Below are positions 1 through 8,285 of a stretch of 64,000 nt of DNA, one piece after another. The position numbers were made by a program, and so were the translations under genes. The stretch is from positions 1-64,000 of the forward strand of contig NZ_LLXU01000066.1 in the NCBI RefSeq assembly GCF_001431645.1, written 5' to 3'. Within the stretch, counting starts at the first letter, position 1. Every line of letters begins with the position of its first letter. The notes beneath the pieces are model-generated. The model had not been told where the DNA came from, did no database searches, and saw nothing but the letters and a program-made list of their open reading frames with translations. The stretch is from Stenotrophomonas panacihumi. GTDB lineage: Bacteria > Pseudomonadota > Gammaproteobacteria > Xanthomonadales > Xanthomonadaceae.

Positions 1-102
1 CGGCGTGTCCCGGAAAGGGCCTGCCCCCGGGCGCCGCGCGACGAACCCTGCGAGCCGCGCATCAGCGATGCGACACCCCACCCGCAAGGCCGACCCGGCC
101 AA

Positions 103-570
103 TCAGGCCGCCATGTTCTCCAACACCATCGACTCGATGGCATCCAGATCCGGCAGCAGCGCACTCTGCTCGCCGAGCAGCACGCGCATATGCACACCCT
201 GCGGCAACGCTTCCTCGGACGCGTCGGCCAGCAGGCCATCGCGCGGCACCGAGATCAGCTGCGGGAACGAAGCGGTCAGCAGCGCGAAATACGGCAGCGT
301 CGCGTGTCCGCCCAGCGCCTTGAGCACCACGATCTTGTTGTTCACCGCCGCCGGCTCCTCGCCCAGCCCGCTCAGGCGCGCGAACGACAGCAGCGGCACC
401 TTCCAGCCGTGCCAGGCGATCTGCCCGACCAGCCAGCGCGGCGCATCGCCCAGCGGCTCCACCGGCACGCGCGACATCACCTCGGCCACCGTCGCGTTCG
501 GCAGCAGCACGCGCTCCTCGCCCGCCTGGATCAGGACGCCGCGGATTTCGTCGTTACTGGCGTAGCTCAT
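103..570 (-). CDS. chpC: CheW-like scaffold protein ChpC of the Pil-Chp system
   Basis: A 155-residue single CheW-fold protein. CheW proteins bridge chemoreceptors and the CheA-type kinase in the cytoplasm. The sequence has the CheW pattern of a hydrophobic strand, then a conserved segment around WLVGQIAWHGWKVPLL (residues 46-61). It is the last gene of the pilGHIJ-chpABC run, 34 bp after chpB, the position of chpC in Pseudomonas aeruginosa. In that species ChpC is thought to connect other inputs to ChpA; this role is inferred from position. The start gives a full-length CheW domain. The 102 bases downstream to the window edge hold no gene I can support. Confidence 0.88.
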   Translation of the reverse strand: MSYASNDEIRGVLIQAGEERVLLPNATVAEVMSRVPVEPLGDAPRWLVGQIAWHGWKVPLLSFARLSGLGEEPAAVNNKIVVLKALGGHATLPYFALLTASFPQLISVPRDGLLADASEEALPQGVHMRVLLGEQSALLPDLDAIESMVLENMAA

Positions 571-604
571 CGAAAACTCCTGAAGATCGGTTCGCCGCCG
601 GGCC

Positions 605-1930
605 TCAGCCCGGCCAACGCTCGGCCAGCGACTGCGCCAGCTGCACCGGATCGCCCGACGGACGACCCTGCTGCACCAGCCGCGCCGCCGCCGCCGGGTC
701 GTAGCACCCTTCGGCCGACTGCCCGGCTACCCATGCTCCCTGCTCGGCCAGCGCCAGCACGTCCGGCACCAGGGCCTCGCTCGCGCCGCTCAGCAGCAGC
801 ACCGCGCTGTCATCGGCCGGCAGCGCCGGCACCAGCACCGCCGCGCTCTCGCCTTCGGCAAAGGACAGCGTGCCCTCGCCGGCCGCCAGGCCCACGCCAT
901 CGGGCAGGATGTAAGCCTTGCCGGCCGCCAGCGCCAGGCCGGCCTCGGCCAGCTCCACCGGCAGCGGCGACACCCGGCCCATCTGCCGCACCAGGTTGCC
1001 GTACTGGCCCCCGTCCAGCGGCATGCGGATCAGCACCGCACGCGGGAATTCGGCCGGCAGCGCACCGAGCAGGCGACGGATCGCATCCGGCCCGCCGATA
1101 CCCGCCATCACCAGCACCGCGCCCTTCGGCTTGGCCGCGGCAGCGGATTCCAGGTCGACCAGCGACAGGCCGCCATCGGGCAGATGGTCGTACTGCACCT
1201 CGGTGCGCACGCGCTCCACGATGGCCACGTCCTCGACCAGGCCCCAGGTGCTCGAATCACCCAGCGCCGTATTGCCTTGCGGCGCGGCGGGCGCCGCGGG
1301 CGGCGCGCTGTCCACCGGCGCGCGCGGCGCATCGGCGAACGGATTGTCGATCGGCTCGAGCATCGGCTGCGCGCGCTCGACCACCGGCATCACGAATGCT
1401 TCTTCCGGCGCCAGTTCCAGCGTCGATGCGGCGAACAACGCATCGCCCGGCACCTCGTCCAGCGCCTGCGCGGCGGCCTGCAGGTGCGGGGCCACCGGCT
1501 GCGCGGAATGCAGCTCGGCCGGGGTGATCGGCAGGCCCGGTTCCGGCGTCCAGCTCGGTTCCTGCTCGGCGCCCGGCGGCAGCACGTCGTCGTGGCCGTG
1601 CAGCTTGGCCGACAGGTGCCGCGCCCAGCGCTGCGCATCCCAGCCTTCGCGGCGCGCGGCCAGCTCGGCCTCGTCGAAGATCACCGTCATGCCGGGCTGG
1701 TTGAGCACCGACTCCAGCGCTTCGAGTGCATCCTCGATCGCCGGCTCCAGCGCCACCAGCACCGCCGCGGGCTCCGCGTCGGCCAGGGTGCGCGCGTCGA
1801 TGGCGCCCGGCTCGTCTTCCAGCACCACGCGCGCGCCGATCAGCGACAGCGCCTCGCGCATCCTTTCGCGCGCCGGGCCGCTGCGGCCCAGCAACGCCAC
1901 CGGGGTTCCCAGTTCGTTACTCGCGGACAC
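605..1930 (-). CDS. chpB: CheB-like protein ChpB, predicted catalytically inactive
   Basis: A 441-residue protein with an N-terminal receiver-like domain (about residues 8-110), a long Ala/Pro-rich linker and a C-terminal CheB methylesterase-like domain (about 255-430). CheB enzymes remove methyl groups from chemoreceptors with a Ser-His-Asp triad. The motifs appear degenerate here. The position of GASTGG reads AGIGG, QHMP reads IRMPLD, and the GMGxDG loop reads LLSGASEA. The receiver also lacks the phospho-acceptor Asp (VLVALEP). I therefore predict a structural or regulatory protein rather than an esterase. It starts 14 bp inside the end of chpA, so it is translationally coupled. The family is clear; inactivity is inferred from an alignment by eye. 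Confidence 0.82.
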   Translation of the reverse strand: MSASNELGTPVALLGRSGPARERMREALSLIGARVVLEDEPGAIDARTLADAEPAAVLVALEPAIEDALEALESVLNQPGMTVIFDEAELAARREGWDAQRWARHLSAKLHGHDDVLPPGAEQEPSWTPEPGLPITPAELHSAQPVAPHLQAAAQALDEVPGDALFAASTLELAPEEAFVMPVVERAQPMLEPIDNPFADAPRAPVDSAPPAAPAAPQGNTALGDSSTWGLVEDVAIVERVRTEVQYDHLPDGGLSLVDLESAAAAKPKGAVLVMAGIGGPDAIRRLLGALPAEFPRAVLIRMPLDGGQYGNLVRQMGRVSPLPVELAEAGLALAAGKAYILPDGVGLAAGEGTLSFAEGESAAVLVPALPADDSAVLLLSGASEALVPDVLALAEQGAWVAGQSAEGCYDPAAAARLVQQGRPSGDPVQLAQSLAERWPG

Positions 1931-4900
1931 GGGCGATACCCAGCAGGTCGTACACGTTTCGCATCAGATCCAACTCTTGGTAAGGCTTGCCGAGATAGCG
2001 CTGCACGCCGATCTCGAAGGCACGCTGGCGATGCTTGTCGCCGGAGCGCGAAGTAATCATCACGATCGGCACGTCCTTGAAGCGCGCGTCGGCACGCATC
2101 GCGGTGGCCAGCTCGTAACCGTCCATGCGCGGCATTTCGATGTCGAGCAACATCAGGTCGGGCACGCGCTCTTCCAGCTGTTCCAGCGCTTCGACGCCGT
2201 CGCGGGCCACGGCCACTTCGAAGTTGTGGCGTTCCAGCACGCGGCCGGTGACCTTGCGCATGGTCAGCGAGTCGTCGACCACCATCACCAGCGGCACGCG
2301 GCGCTGCGATTCGGCCACCGGCTCTGCCGCCGGGCGTGCCGGCTGCGCGAGGTGGCGACGCACCAGCGGGGCGACGTCGAGGATGACGACCACGCGGCCA
2401 TCGCCGGTGATCGTCGCGCCGTAGATACCCGGCACCGAGGCGATCTGCAGGCCGACCGGCTTGACCACGATTTCGCGGTTGCCGAGCACCTGGTCGATCG
2501 CCACGGCCGCGCGCAGGTCGCCGGCACGCACCAGCAGCAGCGGGATCTGCGCCGCGCCATCGGCATTGGCTGCGGCCTGGCCGACCAGCGAGCCGAGGTC
2601 GTGGAGCGCGTACTCCTCGCCACCGTAGTGGTAACCGCCCACGCCGGCGCCGTAACGCTCGCGGCCGATGCGGCCGATACCGCTGACCGAGGCGACCGGC
2701 ACGGCGAACGTGGTTTCGCCGATGCGCACGAACACGGCCTGGGTGACGGCCAGGGTCTGCGGCAGGCGCAGGGTGAAGGTGGTGCCCTGGCCGCGGATGG
2801 AGTGGATGTCCACCGAGCCGCCGAGCTGGCGTACTTCGTTGCGCACCACGTCCATGCCCACGCCACGGCCGGCCAGCTGGCTGACCGATTCGGAGGTGCT
2901 GAAGCCGGCGGCGAAGATCAGCTGGTCCAGCTCGCTTTCGCTGAGCACCGCGCCCGGCTCGATGAGGCCGCGCTGTTCGCCGCGGCGACGGATCGCCTCG
3001 CGATCCAGGCCGGCGCCGTCGTCGGACACTTCCAGCACGATTTCCGAACCTTCGCGGCGCAGCTTGATCGCGATGGTGCCTTCTTCGGCCTTGCCCGCCT
3101 CGCGGCGTGCCTTCGGCTTCTCCAGGCCATGGGCCACGGAGTTGCGCAGCATGTGCTCCAGCGGGGCGACCATGCGATCAAGGACGTTGCGGTCCAGTTC
3201 GCCGTGGGTGCCTTCCAGCACCAGGTGCACCTGCTTGCCGGTATCGCTGGCGGCCTGGCGCACGACGCGGCGCAGGCGCGGCACGAGGCCGTCGAACGGC
3301 ACCATGCGCGCGCGCATCAGGCCGTCCTGCAGTTCGGAGCTGACGCGCGACTGCTGTTGCAGCAGCGAGTCGTACTGGCGCGAGAGATCGTCCAGCACGC
3401 CCTGCAGGCCGCCCAGGTCGGCCGCCGATTCGTTCAGCGCGCGGCTGAGCTGCTGCAGCGTGGAGAAGCGGTCCAGTTCCAGCGGATCGAACGTGGTGTC
3501 GCCCTGGTCCTGCTCGCGCTGGTAGCGCGCGACGATCTGCGCTTCGGTTTCCAGGTCCAGGCGGCGCAGCTGGTCACGCAGACGCGCGTTGGTGCGGTCC
3601 AGCTCGGCCATGGCGCCGCGGAAGGCACCCAGCTGCTGTTCCAGGCGCGAACGGTAGATCGCCACTTCGCCGGCGTGGTTGACCAGGCTGTCGAGCAGGT
3701 CGGCGCGCACGCGCACCTGTTCCTGCGGGGCGCGAGCCGGGCCGAGTTCCTCGTCCACCACGCCTTCGACCGGCACCGGCGCCGACAGCGGCGCCTGCAC
3801 CACCGGCTCGACGGCCGCGCTGATCATGCGCGCCACGTCGGCGTCGGCGGCCGGCACTTCGGTGCGGCCCTGGGCACGCGCGTCGAACGCGTTGATCAGG
3901 TCGGTCGGCATCAGCACCGCGCGGTGCTGGCCGGTACGGGTCAGCAGCTGGTGCAGGCGGTCGAAGCCGCGCTCGAGCAGGCGCACGTCGTCGCGGCCGA
4001 TCTCGGTGCGGTGGGCCGCCACCACTTCCAGCAGCGACTCGATGCCGTGGCCCAGGTCGCCGATGGCGTTGATGCCGGCCATGCGCGCGCCACCCTTGAG
4101 GGTATGCAGGTCGCGCTGCAGGCCCGCGACCAGCTCGCGGTCTTCCGGGGTCTCGCGCAGGCCGGCGATGAGACCGTCGCAATGGTCGAGCAGGTCCTTG
4201 CCTTCCTCGACGAAGATGTCGACCAGTTCCTGGTCCAGTTCGCTGAAGTCCAGCGGACCGGCATCGACTTCGACGGCGGCGGCCTCGGCGGTCGTTTCGA
4301 CCGGCGCGACCTCGGCCACGGGGGCCTCTACCACCGGCACTTCGACCGGCGCTTCGGCCACCGGCGCCTCGACGGTCTCCTCGACCACCGGCACCTCGGC
4401 GACGACTTCCTCGACCACGATGTCTTCGACGACCGGCGCGGCCTCGACGAACACCGGCGCTTCGATTTCCGGTTCGGCGACCGGCGCGGCCTCGATGACG
4501 TCCGCCGCGTCGAACGCGGGGGTCTGCTCGGACGGCGGCACCACTTCGGCGACGGCGGCGATGACCTGCTCGATCGCCCAGGCCGGCGCGGCCGGCTCGG
4601 CGGTGACCTCGACGACGGATTCCACTTCCGCCGGCGTGAACGCCGGGGCTTCGGGTTCCCGCGTGGAGAGCGAGATTTCCTCGACTTCCCAGCCCGATTC
4701 AACCGGCGCATCGACGCGCGGCGTCGGCGTACCGGCCGGCGACAGCGCCTCGAACGCGGCGAGCGCTTCGGCCAGGCCGTCGTTGTTCGGTTCCTCGCTG
4801 GCCTCGGCGACCGGCGCGGCCTCGATCTCCACCCCTTCCGGCTCGGCCGGCAGCGGCATCTCGATTTCCTCGACCGCCAGGTCGGCGTACGGATCGGCCG

Positions 4901-7900
4901 GGCGCTCGCCCAGGCCGGCGACCTGCGGATCGAGGTAGGCGCCCAGGTCCTGCGGACCGGTGAGCTCTTCCTCGGCCAGCGGCGCGAGCGCTTCCGGCTC
5001 GTCGCCGCCCAGCATGTGCTGCGGCGGCCACTGCGCTTCGGGCAGCGCGTCGACCAGCGCACGCAGGCGCGCGGCCACGTCGGCGAAGGACGGGATGCGC
5101 GGCGATTCGGCCTGCAGCGCGGCCACGGTGGTGGCGATGGCGGCGGCGGTATCGGCGATGCCGTCCACGCCCTCCACGCCCGGCGTACGGCCGGCGGCCA
5201 GCGAACGCTTGACGAAGCTTTCCGCCGGCGTGGTGACCGCGGTGATCTCCGGCACGTCGGTCATCGCGAACGCACCGCTCATCGTGTGCACCGCGCGCAG
5301 CAGCGGCTCGGTGACCGGCTGCGGCACCGGGCGCGACTGCGCCAGCCATGCGTGCACGGTTTCCAGGTGCGTGGCGACCTCGGCTTCGAGGATCTCGCGC
5401 AGCACGCTGTCCACCGAGGCGGGCGTGCCTTCGGCGACGAACGCGGCGACCGGCGCGGCTTCGGCCACCACCGGCGCGGCGACCGGCGCCACGGCGGCGG
5501 GGGTCGGCACGTACCACGCGTCTTCGCCGGCGCCGATGCGATCGGCCACGGCCTGCATCGCCATCAGGTCGGCTTCGATGCGGCCCGCGCCGCGCAGGGC
5601 GGCATTGAGCTGCGGCAGCACCTGGTAGGCCTGGTCGACCATCGCGACCACGGCCGGGCTGGCCGGACGCGTGCCATCGAGCACGCGGTTGAGCATGCCC
5701 TCGATCTTCCAGCTGAACTCGCCCAGGGTGCGCGCGCCGACGAGGCGACCGCTGCCCTTGAGGGTATGGAACACGCGACGGATCGGGCGCAGGTTCTCCA
5801 CGCTGTCCGGCGCGGCGCGCCAGACCGGCAGCAGCTGGCCGAGGTTGACCAGTTCCTCGTCGAACTCTTCGAGGAACACGTCGCGGATGTCGCTGTCGAT
5901 CTCGTTGCCGTCGTCCTCGAAGCCGCCTTCCAGCGGTGCGGGAGCGGCTTGCGCGGCGACCGGTGCCGGCGCTTCGACCGGCGCGGCCGGCGGCGGCGCG
6001 GTGGTGAAACCGGCGGCGGCGGCATCGAGCTCGGCGATGAACGCGGCATGCGCGTCATCCAGCTCGATCTTGTTGATCGTGCCTTCCTGCACCTGCGGCG
6101 CGGCGGCCTCGGCGGTGGCGGGCGTGGCTTCTTCTTCCAGGAACGCGGGCAGCGTCGCCTCGAAGGATTCGACGAACGGGCTGTCGGCATCCAGCGACGG
6201 GTCGTTCGGATCGAACGCCTGCGGCGCTTCCGGCGCGGCGGCGGCCGGCTCCGGCTCGATGGCCGGCAACGGCGGCAGCGGCGGCAGTTCGGCGACGACC
6301 GGCGGCTCGATGGAGACGGCCACTTCGGCGAACGTCGCCACCGGCGACGCCACGGCCTCGCCTTCCAGCTGGCTGGCATCGAAGCTGTAGGTGACCTGCG
6401 CGGCGTCGGCGTCGATGTCCTGCTCGGCCGAGACCGGGTCGAACGAACCGGCCTGCAGGTCGGCATTCCAGTCCAGGCCGCCCGGGGCCTGGCCGCCATC
6501 GGCGGACAGGTCGATCGGCGCGATCTGCGCATTTTCCAGCGAAGCGTCGAAGTCCTGCTCGGCGGCGACCGGGTCGAACGACACCGAGGCCACTTCGACC
6601 GACGGCGCTTCCACCGGCGGTGCTTCGTGCTGCACCGTCCACTCGAAGCCACCGGAGGTGACGTGCAGGCCCTGCGGCAGCGGGCTGATCTCGGCGACCG
6701 TCACTTCGTGGCGCGCCTGCGCCCCTTCGGCGACCGGCGCCAGCTCGACGGCTTCCACCTCGAGCGCCTCGATCTCGATGATCTCCGGCTCGACGACTTC
6801 CGGCGCGGCGAACGCGGCCACCGGGGCCGGCGCCGCGGCTTCGACCGTTTCGAGCACCGGCGCGACGAAGGCCGGCGCGGGCGTGGGCGGCAGCTCCGCC
6901 GCTTCTTCGGACGGCAGCGGCCAGTAACGCAGGGTTTCCAGGCTGCTGCGGGTGATGTCGAGGATTTCCTCGCGGCCCGGGCGACGTTCGCGCAGGGCTT
7001 CGAGGTAGTACTCCAGGCTGGCCATCGCGTCGGCCAGGGTGTCCAGCTGGCGGCCGCTGGGCACGCGCTGCTTGGCGATCAGCTCGCGCTCGATGTAGCG
7101 GCGCACGCCTTCCAGGTAATCGGCCGGCTCGGGCAGGTCGAGGATGCGCAGCGCGCCGCCCACTTCGCCGAGCAGCTGCGGCACGTCGGCCAGGCGGCCG
7201 TGGTCCCAGTTGGTCTCGATGAAGGCGACGAAATGTTCGCGGGCCGCGCCGAAGTTGGCGATGGCCTCGTGCGCCAGCACTTCCAGGGTGCGGCGCACCT
7301 CCGAAGCATTGGCATTGGCGTTGACGTCGTCGTCGTTGCTGGCATCAGCGCCGAGGCGGGCGACCTGGTCGTCCAGCGAGGCGTCGACGTAGAGCAGTGC
7401 GCCGGCGATATCGAGCAGCAGGCCTTCATCGACCTGCTGCTGGCCATCGACGATGCGGCGCAGCGCATCGCGCTGCTGCACCACGACGTTGCGCGCCACG
7501 CCCAGGCCCATCATGCCGAGCGTATCGGCAACGCTGCCCAGGTCGTTCACCTGGGCCTGCAGCTCGGCGACGTCGCCGCCGGTGCGCAGGTGCAGGTCGA
7601 GCGCGTCCTTCACGCGCAGCAGTTCTTCCTTCACCGCGTTGCCGACGGTGTCGAGCAGTTCGCGGTTGCGGCCGCTCAGGCTGCCGCGCGCGTGGTCCAG
7701 TTCGGCCTCGGTGGCGTTGCCGGCCTGCGGGTCGAAGGCGAACAGCACGCTTTCGTTGAGCACCGCCTCGCCGCGCATGGCGCGGATTTCATTGAGCAGC
7801 GGCAGCAGCACGATCGGGATGTCGCGGTGGCCGTTCTGCAGGCGCTCGAGGTAATCGGGCAGCAGCACGGTACCGCGCATCAGCATCGCGCAGGCTTCGT

Positions 7901-8165
7901 TGGTGTCGGCGACCTTGCTGTCCTGCACGGCCTTGGCCAGCAGCTCCAGCTCCTCGGCCACCATCGCCGGGGCGTACAGCTCGACCATGCGCAAGGTGCC
8001 CTGCACCTGGTGCAGGTAGCCCGCGCAGAAGCGCATGCGGCTGGTATCGGCCGGCTCTTCGACGAAGAACTCGATTTCGTGGCGGGCCTGGCGCAGCGTC
8101 TCGTCGAGTTCGGGCTTCACCCAACCCAGCGCCGCGTGGCTCATCGCATCGCGCAGTGCACTCAT
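1917..8165 (-). CDS. chpA: ChpA/PilL hybrid histidine kinase of the type IV pilus chemosensory system
   Basis: A 2082-residue CheA-type kinase that phosphorylates the PilG and PilH regulators to control pilus extension, retraction and usually cAMP. Four Hpt-type histidine motifs are visible: HQVQG near residue 53, FHTLKG near 803, VHTMSG near 962 and LHTLKG near 1355. At least two further N-terminal Hpt-like helices lack histidine. Long acidic Ala/Pro/Glu-rich linkers separate the modules. The kinase core has an N box (HMLRNSVAHGLE, about 1672), DDGAG and GRGVGMD, followed by a CheW-like domain and a C-terminal receiver (about 1955-2075, phospho-Asp in LLDIEMPRMDG). It is translationally coupled to the upstream leader ORF through an ATGA overlap and to chpB downstream. 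Confidence 0.95.
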   Translation of the reverse strand: MSALRDAMSHAALGWVKPELDETLRQARHEIEFFVEEPADTSRMRFCAGYLHQVQGTLRMVELYAPAMVAEELELLAKAVQDSKVADTNEACAMLMRGTVLLPDYLERLQNGHRDIPIVLLPLLNEIRAMRGEAVLNESVLFAFDPQAGNATEAELDHARGSLSGRNRELLDTVGNAVKEELLRVKDALDLHLRTGGDVAELQAQVNDLGSVADTLGMMGLGVARNVVVQQRDALRRIVDGQQQVDEGLLLDIAGALLYVDASLDDQVARLGADASNDDDVNANANASEVRRTLEVLAHEAIANFGAAREHFVAFIETNWDHGRLADVPQLLGEVGGALRILDLPEPADYLEGVRRYIERELIAKQRVPSGRQLDTLADAMASLEYYLEALRERRPGREEILDITRSSLETLRYWPLPSEEAAELPPTPAPAFVAPVLETVEAAAPAPVAAFAAPEVVEPEIIEIEALEVEAVELAPVAEGAQARHEVTVAEISPLPQGLHVTSGGFEWTVQHEAPPVEAPSVEVASVSFDPVAAEQDFDASLENAQIAPIDLSADGGQAPGGLDWNADLQAGSFDPVSAEQDIDADAAQVTYSFDASQLEGEAVASPVATFAEVAVSIEPPVVAELPPLPPLPAIEPEPAAAAPEAPQAFDPNDPSLDADSPFVESFEATLPAFLEEEATPATAEAAAPQVQEGTINKIELDDAHAAFIAELDAAAAGFTTAPPPAAPVEAPAPVAAQAAPAPLEGGFEDDGNEIDSDIRDVFLEEFDEELVNLGQLLPVWRAAPDSVENLRPIRRVFHTLKGSGRLVGARTLGEFSWKIEGMLNRVLDGTRPASPAVVAMVDQAYQVLPQLNAALRGAGRIEADLMAMQAVADRIGAGEDAWYVPTPAAVAPVAAPVVAEAAPVAAFVAEGTPASVDSVLREILEAEVATHLETVHAWLAQSRPVPQPVTEPLLRAVHTMSGAFAMTDVPEITAVTTPAESFVKRSLAAGRTPGVEGVDGIADTAAAIATTVAALQAESPRIPSFADVAARLRALVDALPEAQWPPQHMLGGDEPEALAPLAEEELTGPQDLGAYLDPQVAGLGERPADPYADLAVEEIEMPLPAEPEGVEIEAAPVAEASEEPNNDGLAEALAAFEALSPAGTPTPRVDAPVESGWEVEEISLSTREPEAPAFTPAEVESVVEVTAEPAAPAWAIEQVIAAVAEVVPPSEQTPAFDAADVIEAAPVAEPEIEAPVFVEAAPVVEDIVVEEVVAEVPVVEETVEAPVAEAPVEVPVVEAPVAEVAPVETTAEAAAVEVDAGPLDFSELDQELVDIFVEEGKDLLDHCDGLIAGLRETPEDRELVAGLQRDLHTLKGGARMAGINAIGDLGHGIESLLEVVAAHRTEIGRDDVRLLERGFDRLHQLLTRTGQHRAVLMPTDLINAFDARAQGRTEVPAADADVARMISAAVEPVVQAPLSAPVPVEGVVDEELGPARAPQEQVRVRADLLDSLVNHAGEVAIYRSRLEQQLGAFRGAMAELDRTNARLRDQLRRLDLETEAQIVARYQREQDQGDTTFDPLELDRFSTLQQLSRALNESAADLGGLQGVLDDLSRQYDSLLQQQSRVSSELQDGLMRARMVPFDGLVPRLRRVVRQAASDTGKQVHLVLEGTHGELDRNVLDRMVAPLEHMLRNSVAHGLEKPKARREAGKAEEGTIAIKLRREGSEIVLEVSDDGAGLDREAIRRRGEQRGLIEPGAVLSESELDQLIFAAGFSTSESVSQLAGRGVGMDVVRNEVRQLGGSVDIHSIRGQGTTFTLRLPQTLAVTQAVFVRIGETTFAVPVASVSGIGRIGRERYGAGVGGYHYGGEEYALHDLGSLVGQAAANADGAAQIPLLLVRAGDLRAAVAIDQVLGNREIVVKPVGLQIASVPGIYGATITGDGRVVVILDVAPLVRRHLAQPARPAAEPVAESQRRVPLVMVVDDSLTMRKVTGRVLERHNFEVAVARDGVEALEQLEERVPDLMLLDIEMPRMDGYELATAMRADARFKDVPIVMITSRSGDKHRQRAFEIGVQRYLGKPYQELDLMRNVYDLLGIARVRE

Positions 8166-8254
8166 CGCAGCCCCCCCGAGCTTTCCGCCACGGCCACGCG
8201 CAAGAGCGCCTGCGGCGCGGCCTGTTCCTGCATTGGCGTATTGCTACGCGTCAT
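8162..8254 (-). CDS. Putative 30-residue leader peptide upstream of chpA
   Basis: A short ORF (MTRSNTPMQEQ... to ...SSGGLR) fills the pilJ-chpA gap. It has a convincing Shine-Dalgarno sequence (AAAGGAA) 8 nt before its ATG, and its TGA stop overlaps the chpA ATG as ATGA. Nothing in the peptide suggests an enzyme, and no signal peptide or membrane segment is visible. It occupies the place of pilK in Pseudomonas. It may simply couple chpA translation, or be a functional micro-protein. I do not recognise a family. Confidence 0.5.
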   Translation of the reverse strand: MTRSNTPMQEQAAPQALLRVAVAESSGGLR

Positions 8255-8285
8255 TCTCGTAATTCCTTTCCGTTCCGCCCGTCGC

